Shown: piece after piece, positions 43,054 to 52,708 of the stretch
Numbering within the stretch: position 1 is the first letter of the stretch
Layout of the letters: every line of letters starts with the position of its first letter
Assembly (NCBI GenBank): GCA_965217195.1
Contig: CBDCHL010000005.1
Location: 1,054,001 to 1,118,000, forward strand
Direction: 5' to 3'
DNA length: 64,000 nt
Source: UBA6623 sp965217195
GTDB taxonomy: Bacteria > Acidobacteriota > Terriglobia > Bryobacterales > UBA6623
The notes under the pieces: model-generated
Database searches by the model: none
The model's input: the letters and a program-made list of their open reading frames with translations, nothing else
What the model was told of the DNA's origin: nothing
Translations under genes and position numbers: made by a program

Positions 43054-45576
43054 CTACCGTCGCCATTTCAAACGAAAATGGTACCGATCGTCCCCGCGCT
43101 TGGGGTCGGAAATTTCCACGACGGCAAGATATTGATTGCCTTCCCACGGCCTTTCGAGGAGGACGACCTTGCCTCGACCGTCCTTCTTCTCAACGCCCAT
43201 GTCCCGCACCCGCGATGACGGCACCGGCTGAGTAAACGAGAAGCGCTCAACCGCGACCTGCCGCCCATCGGTATTCTCTGCCATCACTCGGTCGGCCTGG
43301 ATTCGCAACCGCACGGTTCCGTCAATCCGACCTCGGAACTCGAACAGGCCTTCAGCGCGTTTGTTGTACTTGGCAGGATCGTTGTCGTCGGAAAAGATCT
43401 CCGCGCCCGGGATAACCGGCGTCGACGCAGCCGGTTCGGGCGGAGCTGTAGGAGCCCGGGCAGTAGTCGCCGAGGGCTCAGCGGCAGCCTCCTCGCGGAG
43501 ACCGCGGCGGATCGCTTCCATGTGCTTAGCCAACACAGTGCTTCCCCGTGAAGCCGCCCGCGGGTCCGCCGGTAATGTTGGTACGCCAGTGGGTACCGAT
43601 ACAGGGGCTCCCGTCAGAGTCTGTTCCGGCGCGGAGGACGGCGCCAGTTCTTCCCACGCCCAGGTCAAGCGGGCATGATAGCGGTCTTCCCCGCCCTTGG
43701 GATCGGAGATTTTTAGCTTCGCGGTGTATTGGTTGGCTTCCGTAGGCTGCTCGACCAGGGTGATCTTCCCGCGACCGTCCTTCTTTTCGAGCTTGAACTC
43801 GCGAAATTTCGCCCTAGGAAGCGGCTGCGTGAACTCCGAACCGTCATTCCGGGGCGGCCGGCCGCTCAGCGCCCGATAGCCGACGCTCGCCGATCGTACG
43901 AACACATCCACTTCCCCGTCCACATGCATCCGCAGATCGAGCTGCCCTTTCCGCGCCGCTTCGTCATACCCTCTTGCGCGCGCCGGTTGAAAACTCGTCA
44001 GCCCGGAAAGATCTTGCGCAGCCTGCTGTTGGGGCTGCTGGGAATCCGAAGAGCGGCTACGCGGGGGCGCGGTCGTGGTAACCGCTGTGCTGACGGGATC
44101 GGTGACAGAGAGCTCTCCGATCCCCAAGTACGGATTGTAGGTGTAGTCCACGGAAAAGCGACCGGGGAAGCGCAGATTCCGCGACACGGCGTACGCCGGG
44201 TCGAGCCCCCACTGCCCCGTGGCCAGCACTTTGCGTTTGCGGGTACGGTTGTCGTGCCATCCCCAGAAAGGCTTGGCCTTGTTCGAGCCGTGCTTGCGGC
44301 CCAAAAACGATCCCGCGATCTCGCCAAGTCGCGGTCGAGGTCGGCGGCCGAAGGGCTCGTATGCGTAGTAGGCGTCAAAGGCTCGGCTTTGTTTCGCAGC
44401 CCCGTGAGCGCGCAACCACCAATGCTCGTAGATTGGCAGCAACTCGTAGCCCACGTTGCGGTCGTCGGGGTGACGCGGCCGTCCGGCCTTGCCCTTGAAA
44501 ACATAAGTCACACCGGTGCCCTCGGAAAATTCGTTGCGCCGCACCGAAAAGCGTGAGTGACCGTCGTCGGAGCCGTAAACTCCGTGCCCTCCGGACTCGA
44601 TGAAGACAACCGGGTGCGAGCCGTCGTGTAACTCGACGTTACCGTCAAAGCGATGGACACCCTTTTTTATACTGCGATCGTTGCGGTACGAGTAGATGTT
44701 GTTGTGAGCGAGCGTTTCCATAGTCTGAAGCCGGCCGAACTCGGAACCGTCGCGCTCAACGGTCAGAATCATGCCCTCGTTATCGTTTTCATGACACGTG
44801 CCGGCGACACACTTGTCGGAGTAGTCGCGAGGGTGGAAAAAGTTGTAGATCAAAAACCAATGCGTAGAGGTTTCCATCGCGGCGTAGTACACATAGCCCT
44901 GCGACGAGCCGATCTCGGCGCGATCCCAATTGTTGTCTCCCCGCCAATCGCCGTCCAGGTCAAAGCGTGCGAGGTAATCGCTCTTCGGTTGAAACCAGGT
45001 TTCTCCCGCCACCATCGGTGCATAGTGCTCGGCCAGGCGACGATATCGGTCGCGCGAGCGTGATTCAGCGGGAAAGGTTGTCCGCTCGGCCGGTTTGCGG
45101 CTCGGCGCGTTGTCCGCCACTTCGATCTCGATCGACGCCGTCTTTCCATCGAGCACCGTTTCGACGACATATCGCCCCGCTCGCTCGCCAGCCGTGAATA
45201 GAACGGCGTCTTGGAGAGCGAATTGGCCCGTCGCGCGTCCCAGTAGGACAGCCCCCAGGCCCTGGCCGCGTTCTTGGTGGAAGTCCTCGTCCTCGCGGCC
45301 TTGGAATCGGAAGAGCTTTGACAGCCAACCGCCACGCGAGTCTTTCAGTTCGAACGCCGCTGCATTCCTTTGCAGGCGAACCCGTTTCGTTTCGCCGGCC
45401 ACGTCGTCGGCAACTTCGCCGTAAGCTCGTAGTTGAATGACTAGAGATTCGAGTGGGCGGACCCGAGCGTCGGCGGGGTCTGCGTGGAGTTGGACTTCCG
45501 TAACCGGCAGTTGAGCGACAGCAATTACCGGCGCCGAGAAACAGATCAGCGCGAACAAACGCGAAGCCTTACGCAT
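43054..45576 (-). CDS. large secreted protein, Vps62-like core and two C-terminal repeats
   Basis: 840 residues with a signal peptide (MRKASRLFALICFSAPVIAV). Residues about 25-165 form a beta-rich region. Residues about 180-480 contain HYAPMVAGETWFQPKSDYLA, FDLDGDWRGDNNWDRAE, STHWFLIYNFFHPRDYSD, CHENDNEGMILTVERDG, SGGHGVYGSDDGHS and YEHWWLRAHG. This pattern resembles the Vps62 domain family of eukaryotes and bacteria, an assignment made from memory. Two roughly 95-residue units follow at about 540-640 and 745-840. Both contain EKKDGRGK, a QPT/RPW EaNQY segment and ISDPKGG(E/D)DRYH.RL.W, separated by a Pro/Ala-rich linker. Function unknown; an extracellular location is likely. Confidence 0.7.
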   Translation of the reverse strand: MRKASRLFALICFSAPVIAVAQLPVTEVQLHADPADARVRPLESLVIQLRAYGEVADDVAGETKRVRLQRNAAAFELKDSRGGWLSKLFRFQGREDEDFHQERGQGLGAVLLGRATGQFALQDAVLFTAGERAGRYVVETVLDGKTASIEIEVADNAPSRKPAERTTFPAESRSRDRYRRLAEHYAPMVAGETWFQPKSDYLARFDLDGDWRGDNNWDRAEIGSSQGYVYYAAMETSTHWFLIYNFFHPRDYSDKCVAGTCHENDNEGMILTVERDGSEFGRLQTMETLAHNNIYSYRNDRSIKKGVHRFDGNVELHDGSHPVVFIESGGHGVYGSDDGHSRFSVRRNEFSEGTGVTYVFKGKAGRPRHPDDRNVGYELLPIYEHWWLRAHGAAKQSRAFDAYYAYEPFGRRPRPRLGEIAGSFLGRKHGSNKAKPFWGWHDNRTRKRKVLATGQWGLDPAYAVSRNLRFPGRFSVDYTYNPYLGIGELSVTDPVSTAVTTTAPPRSRSSDSQQPQQQAAQDLSGLTSFQPARARGYDEAARKGQLDLRMHVDGEVDVFVRSASVGYRALSGRPPRNDGSEFTQPLPRAKFREFKLEKKDGRGKITLVEQPTEANQYTAKLKISDPKGGEDRYHARLTWAWEELAPSSAPEQTLTGAPVSVPTGVPTLPADPRAASRGSTVLAKHMEAIRRGLREEAAAEPSATTARAPTAPPEPAASTPVIPGAEIFSDDNDPAKYNKRAEGLFEFRGRIDGTVRLRIQADRVMAENTDGRQVAVERFSFTQPVPSSRVRDMGVEKKDGRGKVVLLERPWEGNQYLAVVEISDPKRGDDRYHFRLKWRR

Positions 45577-45726
45577 TAGTCACCTCTATGCCAACGGACC
45601 TGCGCCACAGACGGCAGGTTTCTTCAATTTGAGCATAGCCCGAGAAATGGCGGCAATCCGGGAACGGGCTAAATCCGACACTGCGGGTGGGGAAATGTTG
45701 ACGGCTTGAGATCGCAGCTTTGCCCG

Positions 45727-46398
45727 CTACTGCAATTCCTTCACCGCAATGTTGCGAAAGCGGTGGAAGCTCTCTTCTCCGCCCCAGCGCGAACCCGAGT
45801 GCACTTGCACAGCGATCATGCCGTCCTCCGCGCCGCCTGCAGCGTGATTGGCGGTGTCCTGGAAATCCGTGATCTGCTTTCCGTTGAGCCAAACAGTGAT
45901 ATGGGGAGGATTTCCTGTAATACGCGCTCGTAGCGCGTTCCAGTCATCCTTGCGCCAGACCTCTTGCCAGCCTTTGGACGGCGTGAGTTTTACGCCTTCC
46001 AGGCGCTCTCCGTAGATACCCCCGACATTTTCGCCTTCCAGATAATCGATCATCACCTGGTAGGCTTGGCCGGCTCCGTTCGAACGCAGAAACAGCCCGC
46101 CATCGCAGCCCCAATCGGGCTTGATTTCGAGATAGACCTCGAAATCCTTGTAGCGCTTATCGCTGAGCAACACCCCGCCGTTGCCCTTGGGACTCTGGCG
46201 CGCCGTGAGCACGTCGTCAATCACACGCCATTCACGCGTATTGCCCTGGTGGGTGGTCATGCTGACGTGCCAACCCGCGATGTTCTGGTGATTGAAGATC
46301 GATGTGAATCCCGGCGGAATCGATCCGATATCGTGCTGTTGGGAAAAAGCCGTTCCGAGGGCTACGACGAAACCGATTAGAACCGCAGAGTGGCGCAT
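45727..46398 (-). CDS. DUF1080 (3-keto-disaccharide hydrolase-like) secreted protein
   Basis: 223 residues, with a signal peptide (MRHSAVLIGFVVALGTAFS) and a single concanavalin-like DUF1080 beta-sandwich: FTSIFNHQNIAGWHVSM, GVLLSDKRYKDFEVYLEIKP, SNGAGQAYQVMIDY, WNALRARITGNPPHITVWLN GKQ and GMIAVQVHSG. Family members include 3-keto-glycoside hydrolases and many proteins of unknown activity in Planctomycetes, Verrucomicrobia and Acidobacteria. Periplasmic or extracellular glycan processing is plausible. It lies between the large secreted protein and the Fe-S oxidoreductase, same strand, with gaps of over 150 bases, so not obviously in an operon. Confidence 0.85.
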   Translation of the reverse strand: MRHSAVLIGFVVALGTAFSQQHDIGSIPPGFTSIFNHQNIAGWHVSMTTHQGNTREWRVIDDVLTARQSPKGNGGVLLSDKRYKDFEVYLEIKPDWGCDGGLFLRSNGAGQAYQVMIDYLEGENVGGIYGERLEGVKLTPSKGWQEVWRKDDWNALRARITGNPPHITVWLNGKQITDFQDTANHAAGGAEDGMIAVQVHSGSRWGGEESFHRFRNIAVKELQ

Positions 46399-46635
46399 GA
46401 ATGAGTTCTCCGGTGCCTAGCCTAACATAGGTTTGTGCGTTGCGCGGGCGGGCGCGGGACAACAAGACAGCGGCTCGACCGAACCCGAGAATCCGTCAAA
46501 TCCGCTTGGGATCGACCGATAAGGACATTAGTCTCTCCTCCAATCGGGCGCGGCGCCATGACTACGGGTAATGCCGGGTCGGGCGGCGCGCCCACTCCTC
46601 GGGGAGGTCGTCTTGTACGACGCCGTACGAGACGC

Positions 46636-48504
46636 CTACCGAAGCCGCTCAGCCACCAATTCCGCGACATCCGCGACGCGCACGTCGTCGCGCCCGGCGT
46701 GTTGCGCTGCGTCGCTCAGCATGATCGGACAATACGGGCAAGCCACCGCCAGCGTTGAAGCCCCGGTGGCGGCCAGTTCGGCGAAGCGCTTGTGATTCAC
46801 ACGCCCTCCAGGCAGCTCAACCTTGTCATCCGCAATGAAGATTTGCGCCCCGCCCGCGCCGCAGCAAAACACGTCCTTCCCATGGCGCGTGGGCTCGATC
46901 AACTCGGCCCCGCAAGCGTCGAGCGTCGCTCGCGGCTGCGCGGTGATCCCGCGACCGCGGGCCAAGTAGCAAGGGTCGTGGTAGGCGACGCGTTCGAGAG
47001 ACGGTTCTATCGCGAGCTTACCGCGAAGCTCCTCAATCAACTCCGTATGGTGGACGACTCGGATACCAAGCTTCTCAAAAGCCTCGTTCTGCCGGTAATC
47101 GACATCGAGCATGCGGGTGCAGTGCGGACAGCAGGTCACAAGGTTCTTGACTTTGTGCGAGCCGAAGGACTCGATCACCTTCTCGGAAAGCTGCATGTAG
47201 AGGTATTCGTTACCTGCCCGGCGCGCGGGCTCGCCGCAACAGGTTTCGCGCTTGAGCACGCCCCAAGAAACCCCCGCCGCGTTGAGGATCTTCGCCATCG
47301 CACGAGCGACGTCTTGCCCATGTGGGTCGTAACTATTGCCGCACCCGAGCCACAGCAACCAATCCGCCGTTCCGTCAAAAATCGGGAATTGCTCGGCCTC
47401 GATGAATCTTGCCCTCGTGTCGTGGGAAACCTTCCACGGATTGTGTGGGGCCCGTTCCATGGCCGTAAACAGCTCGGACACCCGTTCGTTGTGCGTGCGG
47501 CCCTCGCTGACCAAACCGCGTCGCAGGTCGAGAATCTTCGCCCCCACATGCTCGATGCCGACCGGGCAGATCTGCTCACAGGCGCCGCAGGAGAGGCACT
47601 GGAACAGATCGTCTTCCCGCACCCAGGCCTCGCCGCTCTCGACCTCCGGCTGGGTTCCCGCGATCACTTCCGCGCCCGCCAACAGCCCGTGTTGCATCTG
47701 GAGAATCACTTCCTTGGGGTTGAGCGTTCCGCCGATAGCATTCGCGGGACACGCATCGGTGCAGCGGCCGCACTCCACACAGGAATTGACGTCGAGGATG
47801 TCCTTGGCGGACAAGTCGCCGAAGTGGAGCATCCCGAAATCATCGTCGTCTTCCTCCCGCAGCGGCCGCATGCTGCTGGTCGTCTCGCCTCGGTAAAGAA
47901 TCGCGATCGGTCCGAGTACAAGGTGCAAGTGTTTCGAGTTAGGGATGAGAAACAGCATTCCCGCCAGCGAAAGCGTGTGCAGCCACCAATTGACGGCCCA
48001 CGATGGAGACGCTGCTTCCAGACCTCGCCACCCCAGCAGGTACGTCACCATCAACAGAACAATCAGCGCCGCCACCCAGCCGGACGATGCAGAGACCTCC
48101 CCCAACTGAGGCGGGCGCACCACGAAGCGGCGATAGGCGAGGCCGATGATCCCGACCAAAACTGTGACAGCCCAAACGGCGGCGAATGTGCCGTACCAGC
48201 CCTGATCGGCCGCGGCGCTCTCAAGCCCGGCAAACCCTTGGAGGATGTGCTCCAGGCTGACCCACGCAAAGGCGAAGAAACCCCACATCACGAGGGCGTG
48301 CAGAAATCCCGCTAAAGGCCTGTCGCGTATGACGCGAGTTTGCAGCATCACCTCGAGGAAGGTCGAGGCGAGGCGTCGCGCGAGGTTGATACGAGGAAGC
48401 GCCGGCCGTGCGCGACGCATCCTCTTCAGACGTTCATAAACCGTTCGCGAGAAATACGCGAGGCCGGCGAGAAGGAGGACTAGAAGTGCAAGTTGTGTGA
48501 TCAC
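46636..48504 (-). CDS. membrane Fe-S oxidoreductase, EtfD/heterodisulfide-reductase-like
   Basis: 622 residues from GTG 48504. The N-terminus has about five membrane helices of NarI/cytochrome-b-like type (FLHALVMWGFFAFAWVSLEH, WWLHTLSLAGMLFLIPNSKH LHL). Two 4Fe-4S sites follow: CVECGRCTDACP and CLSCGACEQICP. Two CCG domains complete it: CCGEPARR with CCPHC, and CCGAGGAQ with CPYC. This order matches EtfD-type proteins that pass electrons from electron-transfer flavoprotein to the quinone pool, and relatives of HdrED. Paired membrane His residues could ligate haem b. No etfAB genes are in the window, so the donor is inferred. Inner-membrane location. Confidence 0.85.
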   Translation of the reverse strand: MITQLALLVLLLAGLAYFSRTVYERLKRMRRARPALPRINLARRLASTFLEVMLQTRVIRDRPLAGFLHALVMWGFFAFAWVSLEHILQGFAGLESAAADQGWYGTFAAVWAVTVLVGIIGLAYRRFVVRPPQLGEVSASSGWVAALIVLLMVTYLLGWRGLEAASPSWAVNWWLHTLSLAGMLFLIPNSKHLHLVLGPIAILYRGETTSSMRPLREEDDDDFGMLHFGDLSAKDILDVNSCVECGRCTDACPANAIGGTLNPKEVILQMQHGLLAGAEVIAGTQPEVESGEAWVREDDLFQCLSCGACEQICPVGIEHVGAKILDLRRGLVSEGRTHNERVSELFTAMERAPHNPWKVSHDTRARFIEAEQFPIFDGTADWLLWLGCGNSYDPHGQDVARAMAKILNAAGVSWGVLKRETCCGEPARRAGNEYLYMQLSEKVIESFGSHKVKNLVTCCPHCTRMLDVDYRQNEAFEKLGIRVVHHTELIEELRGKLAIEPSLERVAYHDPCYLARGRGITAQPRATLDACGAELIEPTRHGKDVFCCGAGGAQIFIADDKVELPGGRVNHKRFAELAATGASTLAVACPYCPIMLSDAAQHAGRDDVRVADVAELVAERLR

Positions 48505-48718
48505 GATCCACGACCGTCTGTTACTTCTTCAGCCTGGAAAGTTCGGAATGCGTAGCGCGGGGTTCGAACAAACCCGCGGCTTTTGCGGAGCGGCGTCGGA
48601 AACCCAGTGGGCCCCACCGAAGCTCGAAGCATCCTCTGAGCGTAGGCGATAAGTTCCCTGGGCCCGGCCGCCCGAAAAAAGTGGCCCGATCGGTGATCCG
48701 CTAGAATCGAATGCATCG

Positions 48719-51160
48719 ATGCCTGACTCCGGGGCTGCCTTTTGCGACGTTGCTCTTCCCGTTCCCGTCGATCAGCCGTTTACGTACCGCTTGCCCGAGC
48801 CTTTGCGGGAGCGCGCCCAGCCGGGAGCGCGCGTCCTGGCGCCCTTCGGACCCCGCAAGCTGACCGGGGTCGTGCTTGAGAGAAAAGAAAGCCCGCCCTC
48901 GGGAAAAATCCGCGACATCATCCAGCTGCTCGACGACGAACCGGCTCTGACGCCGGAGTTGCTTGAGCTGGGCCGCTGGATCGCCGAATATTATAGCGCT
49001 CCGCTCGGCGAAGTCCTCAAGACGATGCTGCCGCTCGGCGGCACGACGCGCTCCGGCAAGGTGCTGTCGTTGACCGCCGCGGGCCGCAAGGCCGCCGGAC
49101 AACTCGGCGACGAGGACGACGATGACCGGGTCGTCCAGGTACTGAAGGCCCTCACTAAAAGGCCCTTGAGCGAGGCGTACCTGAAGCGGAAGATTCAGGG
49201 AGTCGAGCCGGTGTTGCGCAACCTGCGCCGCAAGAGGCTGGTCTCGATGAATCCCGTAGTCAAACAGCGCGACCCGCTGCGGGCCCGCTCGGGGACGCTC
49301 CTGCTGGCGGCGGGCGTTTTTGACGAAGCTCCCGAAAAGACCACCCGAGGCGAGCGGTGGTTGCTTGATTACCTTCGAGACAACCCCGGCGCCCATCGCG
49401 TTGAAGCTCTTACGACGCAGCGTAAGGACGTCAAGCGCGTCGCCGCGAAACTCGCCCGCGCGGGTGTGGTCAATCTATGGAGAGATTTCGACGGCCCCGC
49501 CGGCAAGACCGCGAGCGGACCCTCCACGGACGCCCGCGTATTGCTCAATGATGACCAACAAGCCGCTCTGGACGCGGTGTGCAAGTCACTTGACTCGGCC
49601 AAGTACAACACGTTCTTGATTCACGGTGTGACCGGATCGGGGAAGACGGAAGTTTATTTGCGGGCCATCGAGAAAGCTTTGCAACTCGGCAAGAGCGCCT
49701 TGTTGCTGGTTCCGGAGATCGCCCTCACGCCCGCCGTAGCCCAACAATTTTTTGCCCGTTTCGGCGACCTGGCGGCGATTCTCCACAGCGCCTTTTCCGG
49801 ACTCGAGCGGTCCGACCAATGGAAGCGGCTGCGGGCGGGCACGGCGCGCGTGGCCGTCGGAACCCGCTCGGCGGTTTTCGCCCCGCTGGTCGATCTCGGC
49901 TTGGTGATCGTCGACGAAGAGCACGACCACAGTTACAAGCAAGACGAAACACCGCGCTACAACGGTCGCGATGTGGCGGTGATGAGGGGCCGGCGAGCCG
50001 GAGCGACGGTGGTGCTCGGATCGGCAACGCCGAGTCTCGAATCCCGCTACAACGCCGAGCGCGGAAAGTACGACTTGCTTAGCATGCCGGAAAGAATCGA
50101 ACGGCGGCCCCTTCCCGAGGTCGAGATCATCGACATGCGACTCGAGTTCGTCGAAACGAAACGTCAAGACTTGTTCTCAAGGGCCCTGAATGACGCTCTC
50201 CGGGCGCGGCTCGAGGCCGGCGAGCAAGTCATCATGCTTCTCAACCGCCGGGGGTTTTCGAGCTTCGTGGTCTGCCGCTCGTGCGGCGAACGAATCGAAT
50301 GCCAAAACTGTTCGGTCACATTGACCTTCCACCGCCGCGAACAGAAGCTCGCCTGCCACTACTGTGACTATGCCGAGCCGGTCCCGAAGGTCTGTCCGAA
50401 ATGCGAGAGCGAATACATCTATTTCATGGGGAGCGGTTCCGAGAAGGTCGAGGACTATCTGCGTGAGCGGCTGCCGACGGCTCGTATCGCGAGGCTCGAC
50501 CGCGATACGGTCCGAGGCCGCGACTACTACGAATCCGTGCTGGGTGCGTTTCGTGACGGGAAATACGACATCCTGGTTGGAACCCAGATGATCGCCAAGG
50601 GACACGACATCCCGAACGTCACACTGGTGGGTGTGGTCACGGCCGATGTGGGTCTCGGCATGCCTGACTTTCGTGCCGCCGAGCGGACCTTTCAACTCCT
50701 CACTCAAGTCGCCGGGCGAGCCGGACGCGGAGAGCTAAAGGGCAAGGTCCTGCTGCAAACCATCAACCCCGATCACTACGCCATTCGTTTCGCCGCCGCC
50801 CAAGACTACGACGGTTTCTACAAGAAGGAGTTGAACTTCCGACGTCTGCTCCACTACCCGCCGTTTGCCCCGATGGCGGTCTTGTTGGTGCGCTCAAAGA
50901 AACTTGAAGAGGCGCTCGCCCTGAGCGGTAAACTCGGCCGGCACCTGCATGAAACGGTTCCCGACGGAGTGCGTCTGCTGGGGCCGGCGGCCGCGCCGGT
51001 CGTGCGGCTCAAGACGGATTACCGCTACCAGTTCATTCTCAAGGGACGGACCCGCAAGTTGGTCGCCGAGGTGGTGGCCCGCGCCCGCCGATTCGCCCGC
51101 GACCATAACTGGCCCGCGACGGCATTGGTGATCGACGTAGACCCGATGAGCGTGATGTAA
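48719..51160 (+). CDS. priA: primosomal replication restart helicase PriA
   Basis: 813 residues, typical for PriA. The N-terminal 3'-DNA-binding domain starts VALPVPVDQPFTYRLPEPL. Walker A is GVTGSGKTEVYLRAI (near residue 305), the DEAD-like box is VDEEHDHSYKQDE (near 398), and SATPSLESRYNAERGKY follows. The zinc module has four Cys pairs, starting CRSCGERIECQNC (near 521) and continuing CHYCDY and CPKC. Helicase motifs V and VI appear as VGTQMIAKGHDIPNVTLVGV and QVAGRAGRGELKGKVLLQT. It reloads DnaB at stalled forks. ATG 48719 lies 200 bases after the divergent EtfD-like gene. Confidence 0.95.
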   Translation: MPDSGAAFCDVALPVPVDQPFTYRLPEPLRERAQPGARVLAPFGPRKLTGVVLERKESPPSGKIRDIIQLLDDEPALTPELLELGRWIAEYYSAPLGEVLKTMLPLGGTTRSGKVLSLTAAGRKAAGQLGDEDDDDRVVQVLKALTKRPLSEAYLKRKIQGVEPVLRNLRRKRLVSMNPVVKQRDPLRARSGTLLLAAGVFDEAPEKTTRGERWLLDYLRDNPGAHRVEALTTQRKDVKRVAAKLARAGVVNLWRDFDGPAGKTASGPSTDARVLLNDDQQAALDAVCKSLDSAKYNTFLIHGVTGSGKTEVYLRAIEKALQLGKSALLLVPEIALTPAVAQQFFARFGDLAAILHSAFSGLERSDQWKRLRAGTARVAVGTRSAVFAPLVDLGLVIVDEEHDHSYKQDETPRYNGRDVAVMRGRRAGATVVLGSATPSLESRYNAERGKYDLLSMPERIERRPLPEVEIIDMRLEFVETKRQDLFSRALNDALRARLEAGEQVIMLLNRRGFSSFVVCRSCGERIECQNCSVTLTFHRREQKLACHYCDYAEPVPKVCPKCESEYIYFMGSGSEKVEDYLRERLPTARIARLDRDTVRGRDYYESVLGAFRDGKYDILVGTQMIAKGHDIPNVTLVGVVTADVGLGMPDFRAAERTFQLLTQVAGRAGRGELKGKVLLQTINPDHYAIRFAAAQDYDGFYKKELNFRRLLHYPPFAPMAVLLVRSKKLEEALALSGKLGRHLHETVPDGVRLLGPAAAPVVRLKTDYRYQFILKGRTRKLVAEVVARARRFARDHNWPATALVIDVDPMSVM

Positions 51161-51251
51161 GATCCGGCCGGATGACGGCAAAGGTTTACACGCAGCTCGC
51201 ACTGTTCGCGTCCCGTCCGCCGTACACTGGAAAAGAGCTGGAGGACGTTGC

Positions 51252-51584
51252 ATGGCGGATTACTACAACGACGAAGACCTGCCGCGCTTCGGAGAGGTCG
51301 GCAAGAACGCGCCCGAACTTTGGGAAAAGTTTCAATCCTGGTATGGCGCGGTCTTTGAGGAAGGTGCTCTGACGGCGCGCGAGAAAAGTCTCATCGCGCT
51401 CGCAGTCTCTCACGCCGTACAATGTCCCTACTGTATTGATGCCTATACGCAGGACTGTCTCGAAAAAGGTTCCAACCTCGATCAAATGACCGAGGCTGTG
51501 CATGTCGCGGCGGCGATTCGCGGGGGCGCAAGCCTGGTCCACGGCGTGCAAATGCGCAACATGGCGGAAAAGCTCAGCATGTGA
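51252..51584 (+). CDS. carboxymuconolactone decarboxylase-fold peroxidase-like protein of the ArsS pair
   Basis: 110 residues of the AhpD/CMD fold with the redox CxxC in AVQCPYCIDAY, preceded by KSLIALAVSHA. It matches the small peroxidase-like protein that accompanies ArsS-type radical SAM genes in arsenosugar-type clusters (a family-neighbourhood rule, not tested here). Some relatives carry selenocysteine in the CxxC; here both positions are ordinary Cys codons (TGT). The radical SAM gene begins 48 bases after its stop, so the two are probably co-transcribed. Cytoplasmic. Confidence 0.8.
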   Translation: MADYYNDEDLPRFGEVGKNAPELWEKFQSWYGAVFEEGALTAREKSLIALAVSHAVQCPYCIDAYTQDCLEKGSNLDQMTEAVHVAAAIRGGASLVHGVQMRNMAEKLSM

Positions 51585-51632
51585 GGGCCTCATCGGGAGA
51601 CGCATTCACCGCGAGAACCACTCCAACAGCCA

Positions 51633-52673
51633 ATGGCACAAAGTCTGCGGAGCCGAGATCACGAGTTGGCTTCCGCCTCCGAACAGCTCCGTATTCTCAA
51701 TAACGGCGGCACGAGCCCGCGGCAGTTCGACGACGCTTTGGGCGAGTCCGGCTTATTCCCCTTGACTGGGACCGGCATCGAAATCCTCCAAATCAACGTC
51801 GGCAAGCTCTGCAACCAGACTTGCAAACACTGCCACGTCGACGCCGGACCGGATCGCACCGAAAGCATGACGAGCGAGACGGCCGATCTGTGCCTTGCCG
51901 CGTTGGCTGCGACCGACATCGCAACCGTCGATATCACTGGCGGCGCGCCCGAGCTGAATCCGAATTTCCGTCGTATCGCGACCGAAGCGGTGCGTCTTGG
52001 GCGTCACGTAATCGACCGCTGCAATCTGAGCATCTTGCTCTTGCCGTCGCAAAAAGGATTAGCCGAATTTCTCGCCGAGCATCGTATCGAGATTGTTGCG
52101 AGCCTGCCCTATTTCCTGGCCGAGCGAACCGACGCTCAGCGTGGAGAGGGCGTTTTCGACAAATCGATTGAGGCGCTGCGTCTGCTCAACAAGCTCGGAT
52201 ACGGCGACGAGGGCTCCGGATTGCGACTGAACTTGGTTTACAACCCGACGGGTGCGTTTCTGCCCCCGCCGCAAGCCGCCGTGGAGGCCGACTTCAAGCG
52301 CGAGTTACGAGACCGCTACGGCGTCGTCTTCAATTCTCTCTACGCGATCACCAACATGCCGATCAGCCGCTTCCTGGAATTTCTGCTCGGGAGCGGCAAC
52401 TACGATCGCTACATGCAAAAGTTAGTTCAGGCGTACAACCCCGTGGCCGCGGCCGGCGTGATGTGCCGCAATATGCTTTCGGTCGGGTGGGACGGCACAC
52501 TCTATGATTGTGACTTCAATCAAATGCTGGAATTGCCCATAGGATTCGGCGCGCCGGCGCACATTCGTGATTTCGCGGTAGGCGGGCTCGATCGTCGGCA
52601 AATTGTGACCGGGCAGCATTGTTTCGGGTGCACGGCCGGGGCGGGATCAAGCTGCGGAGGAGCTACCGCATAG
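51633..52673 (+). CDS. arsS: ArsS-type radical SAM/Cys-rich protein
   Basis: 346 residues. The radical SAM cluster is CNQTCKHCHVDAGPDR (Cys60, Cys64, Cys67) with the SAM-binding VDITGGAPELNPNF. The C-terminus is Cys-rich and matches the ArsS family: MCRNMLSVGWDGTLYDCDFN QML and TGQHCFGCTAGAGSSCGGA, the latter close to invariant in this family. ArsS is implicated in 5'-deoxyadenosyl transfer to dimethylarsenite during arsenosugar synthesis. Many genomes have it without arsM nearby, as here, so the native substrate may differ. The preceding CMD-type gene is its usual partner. ATG 51633 is the only good start. Confidence 0.85.
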   Translation: MAQSLRSRDHELASASEQLRILNNGGTSPRQFDDALGESGLFPLTGTGIEILQINVGKLCNQTCKHCHVDAGPDRTESMTSETADLCLAALAATDIATVDITGGAPELNPNFRRIATEAVRLGRHVIDRCNLSILLLPSQKGLAEFLAEHRIEIVASLPYFLAERTDAQRGEGVFDKSIEALRLLNKLGYGDEGSGLRLNLVYNPTGAFLPPPQAAVEADFKRELRDRYGVVFNSLYAITNMPISRFLEFLLGSGNYDRYMQKLVQAYNPVAAAGVMCRNMLSVGWDGTLYDCDFNQMLELPIGFGAPAHIRDFAVGGLDRRQIVTGQHCFGCTAGAGSSCGGATA

Positions 52674-52708
52674 CTCTCGCATATCGCTCAGCTGGCGGCG
52701 GTTCGGCG

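Noticed and set aside
46792..48315. 507-residue plus-strand open frame
   Set aside because: Antisense of the EtfD-like gene, whose Cys motifs prove the coding strand.
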